From: Arenicola marina | Lineage: Eukaryota > Annelida > Polychaeta > Arenicolidae | Direction of reading: 5' to 3' | DNA: 64,000 nt | Assembly: GCA_964019135.1 (NCBI GenBank) | Contig: OZ025265.1 | Location: 19,009,143 to 19,073,142, forward strand | Part shown: one piece after another, positions 33,001 to 45,366 of the stretch | Layout: every line of letters begins with the position of its first letter | Numbering within the stretch: position 1 is the stretch's first letter | Program-made: the position numbers and the translations under genes | Notes under the pieces: generated by a model | Seen by the model: only the letters and a program-made list of their open reading frames with translations | Database searches by the model: none | Told to the model about the DNA's origin: nothing

Positions 33001-36000
33001 CTGTTCTTCCTCCTTCTTTCCCTCCTTCCTTCCCTTCCTGTTCTTCCTCCTTCTTTCCCTCCTTCCTTCCCTTCCTGTTCTTCCTCCTTCTTTCCATCCT
33101 TCCTTCCCTTCCTGTTCTTCCTCCATCTTTCCCTTCCTGTTCTTCCTCCTTCTTTCCCTCCTTCCTTCCCTTCCTGTTCTTCCTCCTTCTTTCCCTTCCT
33201 GTTCTTCCTCCTTCTTTCCATCCTTCCTTCCCTTCCTGTTCGTCCTCCTTCTTTCCCTCCTTCCTTCCCTTCTTGTTCTTCCTCCTTCTTTCCATCCTTC
33301 CTTCCCTTCCTGTTCTTCCTCCTTCTTTCCCTCCTTCCTTCCCTTCCTGTTCTTCCTCCTTCTTTCCCTCCTTCCGTCCCTTCCTGTTCTTCCTCCTTCT
33401 TTCCCTCCTTCCTTCCCTTCCTGTTCTTCCTCCTTCTTTCCATCCTTCCTTCCCTTCCTGTTCTTCCTCCTTCTTTCCCTCCTTCCTTCCCTTCCTGTTC
33501 TTCCTCCTTCTTTCCCTCCTTCCTTCCCTTCCTGTTCTTCCTCCTTCTTTCCATCCTTCCTTCCCTTCCTGTTCTTCCTCCTTCTTTCCATCCTTCCTTC
33601 CCTTCCTGTTCTTCCTCCATCTTTCCCTCCTTCCTTCCCTTTCTGTTCTTCCTCCTTCTTTCCCTCCTTCCTTCCCTTCCTGTTCTTCCTCCTTCTTTCC
33701 CTCCTTCCTTCCCTTCCTGTTCTTCCTCCTTCTTTCCATCCTTCCTTCCCTTCCTGTTCTTCCTCCTTCTTTCCATCCTTCCTTCCCTTCCTGTTCTTCC
33801 TCCATCTTTCCCTCCTTCCTTCCCTTCCTGTTCTTCCTCCTTCTTTCCATCCTTCCTTCCCTTCCTGTTCTTCCTCCTTCTTTCCCTTCCTGTTCTTCCT
33901 CCTTCTTTCCATCCTTCCTTCCCTTCCTGTTCTTCCTCCTTCTTTCCATCCTTCCTTCCCTTCCTGTTCTTCCTCCTTCTTTCCCTCCTTCCTTCCCTTC
34001 CTGTTCTTCCTCCTTCTTTCCCTCCTTCCTTCCCTTCCTGTTCTTCCTCATTCTTTCCATCCTTCCTTCCCTTCCTGTTCTTCCTCCTTCTTTCCATCCT
34101 TCCTTCCCTTCCTGTTCTTTCTCCATCTTTCCCTCCTTCCTTCCCTTCCTGTTCTCCCTCCTTCCATCCCTTCCTGTTCTTCCTCCTTCTTTCCATCCTT
34201 CCTTCCCTTCCTGTTCTTCCTCCTTCTTTCCATCCTTCCTTCCCTTCCTGTTCTTCCTCCATCTTTCCCTCCTTCCTTCCCTTCCTGTTCTTCCTCCTTC
34301 TTTCCATCCTTCTTTCCCTTCCTGTTCTTCCTCCTTCTTTCCCTTCCTGTTCTTCCTCCTTCTTTCCCTCCTTCCTTCCCTTCCTGTTCTTCCTCCTTCT
34401 TTCCCTTCCTGTTCTTCCTCCTTCTTTCCCTCCTTCCTTCCCTTCCTGTTCTTCCTCCTTCTTTTCCTCCTTCCGTCCCTTCCTGTTCTTCCTCCATCTT
34501 TCCCTCCTTCCTTCCCTTCCCGTTCTTCCTCCTTCTTTCCCTTCCTGTTCTTCCTCCTTCTTTCCCTCCTTCCTTCCCTTCCTGTTCTTCCTCCTTCTTT
34601 CCCTCCTTCCTTCCCTTCCTGTTCTTCCTCCTTCTTTCCCTTCCTGTTCTTCCTCCTTCTTTCCATCCTTCCTTCCCTTCCTGTTCTTCCTCCTTCTTTC
34701 CATCCTTCCTTCCCTTCCTGTTCTTCCGCCTTCTTTCCCTCCTTCCTTCCCTTCCTGTTCTTCCTCCTTCTTTCCCTTCCTGTTCTTCCTCCTTCTTTCC
34801 CTCCTTCCTTCCCTTCCTGTTCTTCCTCCTTCTTTCCATCCTTCCTTCCCTTCCTGTTCTTCCTCCTTCTTTCCCTCCTTCCTTCCCTTCCTGTTCTTCC
34901 TCCTTCTTTCCCTCCTTCCTTCCCTTCCTGTTCTTCCTCCTTCTTTCCCTTCCTGTTCTTCCTCCTTCTTTCCCTCCTTCCTTCCCTTCCTGTTCTTCCT
35001 CCTTCTTTCCATCCTTCCTTCCCTTCCTGTTCTTCCTCCTTCTTTCCCTCCTTCCTTCCCTTCCTGTTCTTCCTCCTTCTTTCCCTCCTTCCTTCCCTTC
35101 CTGTTCTTCCTCCTTCTGTCCATCCTTTCGTCCCTTCCTGTTCTTCCTCCTTCTTTCCATCCTTCCTTCCCTTCCTGTTCTTCCTCCATCTTTCCCTTCC
35201 TGTTCTTCCCCCTTCTTTCCCTCCTTCCTTCCCTTCCCGTTCTTCCTCCTTCTTTCCATCCTTCCTTCCCTTCCTGTTCTTCCTCCTTCTTTCCCTCCTT
35301 CCTTCCCTTCCTGTTCTTCCTCCTTCTTTCCCTTCCTGTTCTTCCTCCTTCTTTCCCTCCTTCCTTCCCTTCCTGTTCTTCCTCCTTCTTTCCATCCTTC
35401 CTTCCCTTCCTGTTCTTCCTCCTTCTTTCCCTCCTTCCTTCCCTTCCTGTTCTTCCTCCTTCTTTCCATCCTTCCTTCCCTTCCTGTTCTTCCTCCATCT
35501 TTCCCTTCCTGTTCTTCCTCCTTCTTTCCCTCCTTCCTTCCCTTCCTGTTCTTCCTCCTTCTTTCCCTCCTTCCTTCCCTTCCTGTTCTTCCTCCTTCTT
35601 TCCCTCCTTCCTTCCCTTCCTGTTCTTCCTCCTTCTGTCCATCCTTTCGTCCCTTCCTGTTCTTCCTCCTTGTTTCCCTCCTTCCGTCCCTTCCTGTTCT
35701 TCCTCCTTCTTTCCCTCCTTCCGTCCCTTCCTGTTCTTCCTCCTTCTTTCCCTCCTTTCGTCCCTTCCTGTTCTTCCTCCTTCTTTCCCTCCTTCCTTCC
35801 CTTCCTGTTCTTCCTCCTTCTTTCCCTCCTTCCTTCCCTTCCTGTTCTTCCTCCTTCTTTCCATCCTTCCTTCCCTTCCTGTTCTTCCTCCATCTTTCCC
35901 TTCCTGTTCTTCCTCCTTCTTTCCCTCCTTCCTTCCCTTCCTGTTCTTCCTCCTTCTTTCCCTCCTTCCGTCCCTTCCTGTTCTTCCTCCTTCTTTCCAT

Positions 36001-36856
36001 CCTTCCTTCCCTTCCTGTTCTTCCTCCTTCTTTCCCTTCCTGTTCTTCCTCCTTCTTTCCCTCCTTCCGTCCCTTCCTGTTCTTCCTCCTTTTTTCCATC
36101 TTTCCTTCCCTTCCTGTTCTTCCTCCTTCTTTCCCTTCCTGTTCTTCCTCCTTCTTTCCCTTCCTGTTCTTCCTCCTTCTTTCCCTCCTTCCGTCCCTTC
36201 CTGTTCTTCCTCCTTCTTTTCCTCCTTCCGTCCCTTCCTGTTCTTCCTCCTTGTTTCCCTCCTTCCGTCCCTTCCTGTTCTTCCTCCTTGTTTCCCTCCT
36301 TCCGTCCCTTCCTGTTCTTCCTCCTTCTTTCCCTCCTTCCGTCCCTTCCTGTTCTTCCTCCTTCTTTCCATCCTTCCTTCCCTTCCTGTTCTTCCTCCTT
36401 CTTTCCCTTCCTGTTCTTCCTCCTTCTTTCCATCCTTCTTTCCCTTCCTGTTCTTCCTCCTTCTTTCCCTCCTTCCGTCCCTTCCTGTTCTTCCTCCTTC
36501 CGTCCCTTCCTGTTCTTCCTCCTTCTGTCCATCCTTTCGTCCCTTCATGTTCTTCCTCCTTCTTTCCCTCCTTCCGTCCCTTCCTGTTCTTCCTCCTTCT
36601 TTTCCTCCTTCCGTCCCTTCCTGTTCTTCCTCCTTCTTTCCCTCCTTCCGTCCCTTCCTGTTCTTCCTCCTTCTGTCCATCCTTCCGTCCCTTCCTGTTC
36701 TTCCTCCTTCTTTCCCTCCTTCCGTCCCTTCCTGTTCTTCCTCCTTCTGTCCATCCTTTCGTCCCTTCCTGTTCTTCCTCCTTCTTTCCCTCCTTCCGTC
36801 CCTTCCTCTTCTTCCTCCTTCTTTCCCTCCTTTTTCCCTTCCTGTTTTTCCTCCTT
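30070..36856. repeat. 6.8-kb polypyrimidine minisatellite, 37-bp unit
   Basis: Unit TTCCTGTTCTTCCTCCTTCT then TTCCCTCCTTCCTTCCC (37 bp), with shortened 25-bp forms. Variants swap CCCTCC/CCATCC and CTTCCC/CGTCCC. Stop codons cannot arise without purines on the plus strand or T on the minus strand, so frames stay open for over 2000 codons in several frames. No gene is called. Confidence 0.97.
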
Positions 36857-37397
36857 CTAAATATATATAAAAATATTCGCCTGCCAAGACATTTACTAGA
36901 AAACGGCATTTGTAACACCTTCATTCCCTGCTCTGACTAAGTCGATTTTTTCCATTATTCGACCACATGTCCTCAATTCGACCAAGAACTATTCTGGCAA
37001 CAGTACGACAAAGGAATGGGCCTCAGACCCAGATGTCGGGGCCAGGGGCAGCATTCATAATCCCCTTGTAAGTTACGCACAACGTGCATTTTTGTCTTAG
37101 CCTCACCAGCTCGTTGTGGTGGTGCTCATGATTGAGAAATCCTTTTCGGTATAATTTTAGCACTTTCCAAATTCAGAAAATCCACTTCTTGGGTGACTAC
37201 GTGTGTATTTTGACCCCGATAATCGCTCGACAAATCTTCCACTTAGCGCTAAATCTAGTGGCGTAGCCTAAGTGGCGATTGTGAATACAGGTATCCTGAT
37301 GTTAAGCAGATATAAGATAACGTTTTATGTAACATCGATCCGTACTAACCTTGGTGGTCTGAGGTCCCCGTTAAATCCGATTCCTACCAAACCATAC
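36857..37397. other. No gene seen
   Basis: Unique AT-rich sequence between the polypyrimidine array and the inverted-repeat element. Confidence 0.4.
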
Positions 37398-37805
37398 TTA
37401 AAGTTGCATGTCGAGTTCTTTCCCGCCAAAACTAGGCCTAGCCGAAATTTATATCAAAACTTGCAGAAAACTCGATTGTTTCATTCTATAAATTCAGAAA
37501 CCTGATAAATATCGCCGTTTCGGCTGTGGTGTGGCAAACGTGTCTATCCCAGGATACCACAGAACTCGGTCGCGGCACTGCTACTTATACCAAAGCATCG
37601 CGAAGCACACAAACTGATGACGTTTACCACTAAAATGAAAACTTGTGGTAAATTGATATCACGGACAAAGCTAAGAGACACTATTTGGCAGTCTGGTATG
37701 GGTGGAGTATAGATAAAAGAAGTCTTAAATGATTCAAGGACTGATTGTTATATGTATTTTGACCTCATTAGTTTTGGCGGGAAAGAGCTCCACATGCAAC
37801 TTTAA
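37398..37805. mobile_element. Inverted-repeat (foldback/MITE-like) element, about 408 bp
   Basis: Left arm 37398-37433 starts TTAAAGTTGCATGTCGAGTT. The reverse complement of the right arm 37768-37805 starts TTAAAGTTGCATGTGGAGCT. Both continue CTTTCCCGCCAAAACTA. The interior has no coding match. No target-site duplication could be read. Confidence 0.72.
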
Positions 37806-39035
37806 CCAACCGATCTACGGAAAGCTCCCTTTCACGGCAGATGACGAATGCCGTTTGACGTGCAGTGGCTGAACCAATGCACTCCACACAGAACCATTAT
37901 TCACGGACCAAGAAACAGAAGTAGAAGGTAACAAAAACATCACATGGCAGAAACTGGCAACTTTGTTTTTGTAAATGTTCTTCTTATTTTGTTTTTCCTT
38001 CCATATGTTTTCTGCGTGCAAGGCACGAGTGACGCAGCAGAAAATAACACCCACCGGGTCTAACGGTAGACTGGGTGCGCAGGTGAGTGGGGGAGAGGGG
38101 GCAAGCTCCCCGCACGGTGGCGCTACGCAAGCTAGCTTTTACCGCTGCTGTCTGCCGGGTGCAAATTTCAAGATTCTTTAAAACTTGTCAAATCAGCTGT
38201 AATTTGTTGCAAGATTATAGTCTTCAAGAATAAAACATAAAAATAATGAGCTTTGTGTATTTAATACAGCAAAAAAAACATCTTGTACCCTTTCAAAAAA
38301 GTTATAATTGTTACAGAACTCTCTTCTTTTCATCACCTGATTTCATGTGTTATTAGGCTTAGGCTGGGTCCCAGTACTAATTTGTAGAAATGCGCGACGC
38401 ATTTTTCCTGTCGATTTGCGCAGCGCCGCCCTGGCGAGTGAGTGTGAAAATGCAATGAAGCCGTAGGCGACAACAGAGATATAATGGAGTCCTAGCGGAG
38501 TGAGTCGAAGGCAGAGTGGGAGAGGGGGGGAGGGGGGTGTGAAGGGAAAGGGGGGGGGGGCGCAGGCATCCACCACTCCAGGTAATGTACCTGGAGTTGC
38601 AGGATTGCCAACACCGTTTACTCCATAAAGAACGAAAGAGGAAAAAAGGAGAGGAATTATCGCAAAAAGGCCACCTACCGTTCACAGCGCATTTACGATG
38701 GGCCTCTGTGAGGTGATATACATCCAGAGATATTTATAAACGGACAGAACACGGAATAAATCTATCTAGGCAGCGCCAAACAATGGTGCACAAATTGGGG
38801 CCAACGGGTCACAGAGGGCACTCATACCCTAGGGCGACAGGCACATTTGGGTCAGCCACAGCCCTTGATAACGACCCTTTGAGGGTGGAGGAACGTTTTT
38901 TTTTTTCATGTGCAAGTGACCACCCGATCCCCCTCTCATCTCATCGCACCCGAAGCTGACCACAAGCCCCAACCCAACCCCACCCTCCCCCTTACAAAAT
39001 CCTGGATAATCGAGGAGTTATGAGCCGATATGGCC
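37806..39035. other. No gene seen
   Basis: Unique sequence with a G-rich stretch at 38518-38562. Confidence 0.4.
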
Positions 39036-39200
39036 AGGGGGGATGGGGGGGGGGGTAGGATAGGGAGGTGGACGGAAAGGGGGGATAGTAAAGTGGAGGG
39101 GAACGGGGAAATAGAGAGGTGGAGGGGGAGGGGAGGGGCCAAGGTGGGAGGGGACAGCGGAGAGGGGAGGGTGGGGGTAGGGGTGGGGGGGATGACGAGA
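39036..39200. repeat. G-rich GGGGAGG tract
   Basis: GGTGGAGGGGGAGGGGAGGG-type sequence. Confidence 0.8.
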
Positions 39201-39344
39201 AGGAGTACTGGTTCTGAAACTCCACCCTTCCACGGGCGGCTTTGCTATCCGGTAACACGGGGTTGGTCACCCCGTTATATTAGGGCTTTAGTAGCCAATG
39301 ATCTACTGGAATAGGACGGCACAAGTCACACACGAACGACGAGG

Positions 39345-39614
39345 AAGGGTGGGGGGAGGGGGGAGGGGGGGGGGTGGGGTGGGGGAGGGTGTGAAGGGGA
39401 AGGAGGGAGGGGGGGAGGGCGTGGAGGGGAAGGAGGGAGGGGGGTAGGGCGTGGAGGGGAAGAAGGGAGGGCGTGGAGGGAAAGGAGGGAGGGGGGGAGG
39501 GCGGGGAGGGGAAGGATGGAGGGGGGTAGGGCGTGGAGGGGAAGAAGGGAGGGCGTGGAGGGGAAGGAGGGAGGGGGGGAGGGCGGGGAGGGGAAGGGGG
39601 GAGGGGGGAAGGAG
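39345..39614. repeat. GGAGGGNGTGGAGGGGAAG repeat, up to the gap
   Basis: Units of GGGGAAGGAGGGAGGGGGG plus AGGGCGTGGAG; the array runs into the assembly gap. Confidence 0.88.
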
Positions 39615-39814
39615 NNNNNNNNNNNNNNNNNNNNNNNNNNNNNNNNNNNNNNNNNNNNNNNNNNNNNNNNNNNNNNNNNNNNNNNNNNNNNNNNNNNNNN
39701 NNNNNNNNNNNNNNNNNNNNNNNNNNNNNNNNNNNNNNNNNNNNNNNNNNNNNNNNNNNNNNNNNNNNNNNNNNNNNNNNNNNNNNNNNNNNNNNNNNNN
39801 NNNNNNNNNNNNNN
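39615..39814. other. Assembly gap (200 N)
   Basis: Exactly 200 N inside a purine-rich array, so its true length is unknown. Confidence 1.
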
Positions 39815-41235
39815 GAAGAGGGGAAAAGGGAGGGAGAGAAAGGAGAAAAGAGGGAGGGAGAGAAAGAGAGGAAAAGAGAGGGAGAGAAAGGAGAAAAGAG
39901 GGATGGAGAGAAAGGGGAAAAGGGATGGAGAGGAAGAGGGGAAAGAGGGGAGAGAAAGGGAAAAGAGGGAGGTAGAGAAGAGGGGGAAGGGGGAAGAGGG
40001 ATGGAGAGAAAGAGAGGAAAAGGGAGGGAGAGAAAGGAGAAAAGGGATGGAGAGAAAGAGAGGAAAAGGGAGGGAGAGAAAGGAGAAAAGAGGGATGGAG
40101 AGAAAGGGGAAAAGGGATGGAGAGGAAGAGGGGAAAGAGGGGAGAGAAAGGGGAAAGAGGGAGGTAGAGAAGAGGGGGAAGGGGGAAGAGGGATGGAGAG
40201 AAAGGGGAAAAGAAGGAGGGAGAGAAAGGGGAAAAGAGGGATGGAGAGAAGAGAGGAAAAGGGAGGGAGAGAAAGGAGAAAAGAGGGATGGAGAGAAAGA
40301 GAGGAAAAGGGAGGGAGAGAAAGGAGAAAAGAGGGATGGAGAGAAAGGGGAAAAGGGAGGGAGAGAAAGGAGAAAAGAGGGATGGAGAGGAAGAGGGGAA
40401 AGAGGGGAGAGAAAGGGGAAAAGAGGGAGGTAGAGAAGAGGGGAAGGGGGAAGAGGGATGGAGAGAAAGGGGAAAAGAGGGATGGAGAGAAAGGGGAAAA
40501 GGGATGGAGAGGAAGAGGGGAAAGAGGGGAGAGAAAGGGGAAAGAGGGAGGTAGAGAAGAGGGGGAAGGGGGAAGAGGGATGGAGAGAAAGGGGAAAAGA
40601 AGGAGGGAGAGAAAGGGGAAAAGGGATGGAGAGAAAGAGAGGAAAAGGGAGGGAGAGAAAGGAGAAAGAGGGAGGGAGAGAAGGGGAAGAAGGGGGAGAG
40701 AAGGGGAAAGAGGATGGAGAGAAGAGAGGAAAGAGGGAGGGAGAGAAAGGGAAAGAGGGATGGAGAGAAAGGGGAAAAGGGAGGGAGAAGGAGAAAGAGG
40801 GATGGAGAGGAAGAGGGGAATGAGGGGAGAGAAGGGGAAAGAGGGAGGTAGAGAAGAGGGGGAAGGGGGAAGAGGGATGGAGAGAAAGGGGAAAGAGGAG
40901 GGAGAGTTTGGGGATTGTGGGATGGAGTGTTAGAGAGGTTAGGGAGGGAGAGAAAGGAGAAAAGAGGGATGGAGAGAAAGGGGAAAAGGGATGGAGAGGA
41001 AGAGGGGAAAGAGGGGAGTGTTTGGGGTTGTGGGTGGTGTGAGAGGGGGAAGAGGGATGGAGAGGAAGAGGGGAAAAGGGAGGGAGAGAAAGGGGAAAAG
41101 AGGGATGGAGAGAAAGAGAGGAAAAGGGAGGGAGAGAAAGGAGAAAAGAGGGATGGAGAGAAAGGGGAAAAGGGATGGAGAGGAAGAGGGGAAAGAGGGG
41201 AGAGAAAGGGGAAAGAGGGAGGTAGAGAAGAGGGG
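39815..41235. repeat. Purine-rich (GGGATGGAGAGAAAGG) minisatellite
   Basis: AGAGGGATGGAGAGAAAGGG plus GAAAAG units of variable length; nearly pure A/G on the plus strand. Confidence 0.93.
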
Positions 41236-41830
41236 GTTGAGGGTGGAGTGTTGTGAGGATTGGGTGGGTGAGTATGGTGTTTTGGGTGGGTGTGTTTGTG
41301 TGTTTTGGTGGGTGTGTTTGGTGTTTGTGGGTGGAGAGGAAGAGAGGAAAAGGGAGGGAGTGTTTGGTGTTTTGTGGGTGGTGTGTTGTGGTTTTGGTGG
41401 GTGTGTTTGGTGTTTTGTGGGTGGGTGTTTTGTGTGGTTTTGGGTGGGTGTGTTTGGTTTTGTGGGTGGGTGTGTTTGGGGTTTTGGGTGGGTGTGGTTG
41501 TGGGTTTGTGGGGGTGGTTTGGGTTGTGTGGGTGTGTTGTGGTTTTGTGGGTGGGTGTGTTTGGGGTTTGTGGGTGGGTGTGTTTGTGGTTTTGGTGGGT
41601 GTGTTTGGGTTTTGTGGTGGTGTGGTTGTGGGGTTTTGTGGGTGGGTGTGTTTGTGTGGTTTTGGGTGGGTGTGTTTGGTGTTTTGTGGGTGGTGTGTTT
41701 GTGTGTTTGGTGGGTGTGTTTGGGTTTTTGTGGGTGGTGAGTTGGGTTTGGGTGGGTTGTTTGGGTTTGTGGGGTGTGTTGGGGTTTTGGGTGGGTGTGT
41801 TGTGGGGGTTGGGGTTGTGGGTGGAGAGAA
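41236..41830. repeat. G/T-rich GTGGGTGGGTGTGTTTGG repeat
   Basis: Irregular units near 24-26 bp. It follows the A/G array with a sharp change in composition and returns to A/G at 41831. G-quadruplex potential. Confidence 0.92.
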
Positions 41831-42544
41831 GGGGAAAGAAGGAGGGAGAGAAAGGGGAAAAAGGGAGAGAGAGAAAGGGGAAAGAGGGGGGAGAGAGGTT
41901 GGGGGAGGGGGAAAGACACAAAAGGGATGAGAGGGAATGAAGGAAAAGGAGGGGGGTTGAGGCCAGTCCGCTGGCCAATAGGTACTCGAGGCCGGGAGAA
42001 GGGTACTCGGCACCGCAATGGAAGGTAGGGTAGGGAGGGTCGCAAGTAGAGAGCAGGGTTGCGTTGAGGCCAGTGAGGGTTACCGTGGGGTGGGGTCGGG
42101 GCGCACATGGTCAAGAGGGTAGAGAGCATTGAAGGGACGTATAGGGTGGGAGGGGGGTTGCGGACATGATGGATCATGGAGTTGCCCGTACAGTAGATCT
42201 GGTAGAGGAGGGGCAGGGGGCCGCAATGGGGGGGGGGGGGTGAGAGTGGCGGCTCTCGAAGGCTGCTCCACGCCCGTTCTCAGACCCCGAGATGCAGACT
42301 GCTAATGACCAGACCACAACAGGCCATTTGGAGACTGGCGATTCTGTGACTTATGGACTTATGGAGGGGGGTCAAACTTCAGCCCCTTAAACCAGAGAAA
42401 GCTCTGGTGTGTCAGAGGTGTCACGCGGGGAGAGGGGAGAGGGGAGGGGGGGGGGGTGACCGGAGGGTTAGAGGGGTGAAGGGTGGATACGTGGGTGGGC
42501 TGAAGGACGGGACCACGTTAGGGGTTGAAAGCCAGTGAAGGTCG
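41831..42544. other. No gene seen
   Basis: A/G-rich edge to about 41960, then GC-rich unique sequence with a G13 run (42228-42240). Confidence 0.45.
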
Positions 42545-42945
42545 TCAGTGTAGCGGTACCCCTAACGGCACACCCGCGGTACCCCTAACGGCACACCCGC
42601 GGTGCCCCTAACGGCACACCTAACGGCACATCCGCGGTGCCCCTAACGGCACACCTAACGGCACACCCGCGGTGCCCCTAACGGCACACCCGCGCTGCCC
42701 CTAACGGCACACCCGCGGTGCCCCTAACGGCACATCCGCGGTGCCCCTAACGGCACACCTAACGGCACACCCGCGGTGCCCCTAACGGCACACCCGCGCT
42801 GCCCCTAACGGCACACCTAACGGCACACCCGCGGTGCCCTTAACGGCACACCCGCGGTGCCCCTAACGGCACACCTCACGGTGCCCCTAACGGCACACCT
42901 CACGGCACACCCGCAGTACCCCTAACGGCCCACCCGCGGAACCCA
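42545..42945. repeat. 23-bp GC-rich repeat with 12-bp half units
   Basis: CCCGCGGTGCCCCTAACGGC plus ACA, interspersed with shorter CACCTAACGGCA units; about 16-18 copies. Confidence 0.92.
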
Positions 42946-44160
42946 CCCCATGAATGATGTAGCACGTACGCCAGCTCGGGTCACTTGTAGACAGTGCAGC
43001 GTCGCTACTAGTCACCGTCATAAAACGGGTCAGGGTGTAACATCAGCATCTATAAGCTCGCAAACGGCGGATGAAATGCCTTCTATCCATCCAGCCACCC
43101 CACTTGTTTTTTTCGAATGAACTGATAGCTAGTTATTCTTCAAAGGCAGATTTTTAAATTCTATTCATGTAAATGGCTTATTAAAATAAGCTAACTTCTA
43201 TAATATACAAAAATTATTACGCCGTCATTATCACATATGATAACCTGTCCGAGATTGGTATCCGTCCGTCTAAGCCAGACTATATTCGTAGCTTATGCTG
43301 GTGTGATATACATATTCCTTATATATTATGGCCAACCATGCCTGTTGCCTGTTCATCCGGACTATTGTAAGGTCTCCGAAGCGATAACACAAGGTACAGT
43401 TGATCACTGGACACGGCTTTAATATGTAATAATAAATAGGAGACTTACACATTAGTACTAATATCTTTGATATATAACAAGCACAATGACTCATAAAGGT
43501 GTCTGTTCCCACGTCGCCATGGGAACTGATAAAGGAGAACAATGGGCGTTACGTCAGAGAGCCATCAATGACGGCAATTATATCGCCATGACAACTATCC
43601 TACCAGCAAACAACGGACAGAGCGGAGGCGTGACCGCAAAGGTCGTTCGAAACGGTTCATACACAGACATGCCACATACATGTATAGAGAATATACCAAA
43701 GCTTCCACGACATTGAATAGCTGGGCTCTGTGGGAGTTGGGGCTAACCAAATAGCAAACTATACAATCAGTTTCAACAACGCAGTGGTTCGGGTTTGCTC
43801 TCCTATAGGCATAAAGGTTGTATAACGCACCAGCCATGCTGTCAGACGAGAGAGAGGGGGGGGGGGGGGGGAGAGAGAGAGAGGGGGGGGGGGACAAAGG
43901 GGAGACAACAGCCTTGTTTTGCCCCCGCGCCAGTCGGCTGTTGGTCTAGTGGACCAGGAGCCAAACCCTGTATCGATCTGATCGGGAAGATGGAACAGCA
44001 AGACAGACAGCACTTGTCCGCGTCACCATGGCGACAGTAGTTCGGGTGGACAGACCGGTATAGAAGAGACTGGTGGCCGCGTGCTGCAAGACTCGAACTC
44101 AGACAATGGGAAGGTTGCCTGGGTCTGCTTGCCCAGTCAGATACATGTGGCCATACAGTC
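42946..44160. other. No gene seen
   Basis: Unique sequence; a G/A-rich tract with G16 at 43856-43871. Confidence 0.4.
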
Positions 44161-44169
44161 TCAGAACCC

Positions 44170-44545
44170 CCGTGGCCTCAGAACCCACAGTGACCCTCGC
44201 TGATCGACCATGCTGGGTGGCCGCGTGGTATCAGAACCCACAGTGACCCTCGCTGATCCACCATGCTGGGTGGCCACGTGGTATCAGAACCCACAGTGAC
44301 CCTCGCTGATCGACCATGCTGGGTGGCCGCTTGGTATCAGAACCCACAGTGACCCTCGCTGATCCACCATGCTGGGTGGCCACGTGGCCTCAGAACCCAC
44401 AGTGACCCTCGCTGATCGACCATGCTGGGTGGCCGCGTGGTATCAGAACCCACAGTGACCCTCGCTGATCCACCATGCTGGGTGGCCGCGTGGTATCAGA
44501 ACCCACAGTGACCCTCGCTGATCCACCATGCTGGGTGGCCACGTG
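44170..44545. repeat. About 63-bp / 53-bp tandem repeat, 7 copies
   Basis: CAGAACCCACAGTGACCCTC then GCTGATCCACCATGCTGGG and TGGCCACGTGGTAT. Confidence 0.92.
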
Positions 44546-45345
44546 GTATCGGAACTCACGTGTTATCAGAACTCACGTGTTATCAGAACTCACGTGGTCA
44601 CACAAGCCACGTGGTCTCAGAACCCACGTGATCTCAGAACCCCCGTGGTCTCACAAACCAGATGGTATCGAAAACCACGTGGTCTCCGCACCCACGTGGT
44701 TATAAAATCCACGTGTTCTCAAAACCCACGTGATCTTAAAACCATGTGGTCTCAGAACCCACGTGGTCTCAGAACCCATGTGATCTCAGAACCCACGTGG
44801 TCTCACAACCCAGGTGGTCTCGGAAGCGTGGTCTCAGAATCCACGTGGTCTCAGAACCCACGTGGTCTCAGAACCCACGTGGTCTCGGTACCCACGTGAT
44901 CTCAGAACCCACGTGGTCTCACAACCCAGGTGTTCTCGGAAGCGTGGTCTCAGAATCCACGTGGTCTCAGAACCCACGTGGTCTCAGAACCCACGTGGTC
45001 TCAGAACCCAGGTGTTCTCGGAAGCGTGGTCTCAGAATCCACGTGGTCTCAGAACCCACGTGGTCTCAGAACCCACGTGGTCTCACAACCCAGGTGTTCT
45101 CGGAAGCGTGGTCTCAGAATCCACGTGGTCTCAGAACCTACGTGGTCTCAGAACCCACGTGGTCTCGGTACCCACGTGATCTCAGAACCCACGTGGTCTC
45201 ACAACCCAGGTGTTCTCGGAAACGTGGTCTCAGAATCCACGTGGTCTCAGAACCCACGTGGTCTCAGAACCCAAGTGGTCTCAGAACCCACGTGGTCTCA
45301 CAACCCAGGTGGTCTCGGAACCCACGTGGTCTCGGTACCCACTGA
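44546..45345. repeat. 17-bp CACGTGGTCTCAGAACC repeat, about 45 copies
   Basis: Core CACGTGGTCTCAGAACC with variants; it shares ACGTGGTATCAGAACCCA with the 63-bp array to its left, from which it probably arose. Nearly every unit has a CACGTG E-box. Confidence 0.93.
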
Positions 45346-45366
45346 TCCGCCATTCTCGGCTGTCAG

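Noticed and set aside
30013..36940. Open frames of 950-2270 codons on both strands
   Set aside because: They follow from near-pure pyrimidine/purine composition, which cannot form stop codons. Several frames on both strands are equally open and the peptides are simple S/P/F/L or E/G/K/R repeats.
39303..42177. Open frames of 250-895 codons through the gap
   Set aside because: Same composition effect in A/G and G/T arrays; two of them read across 200 N.
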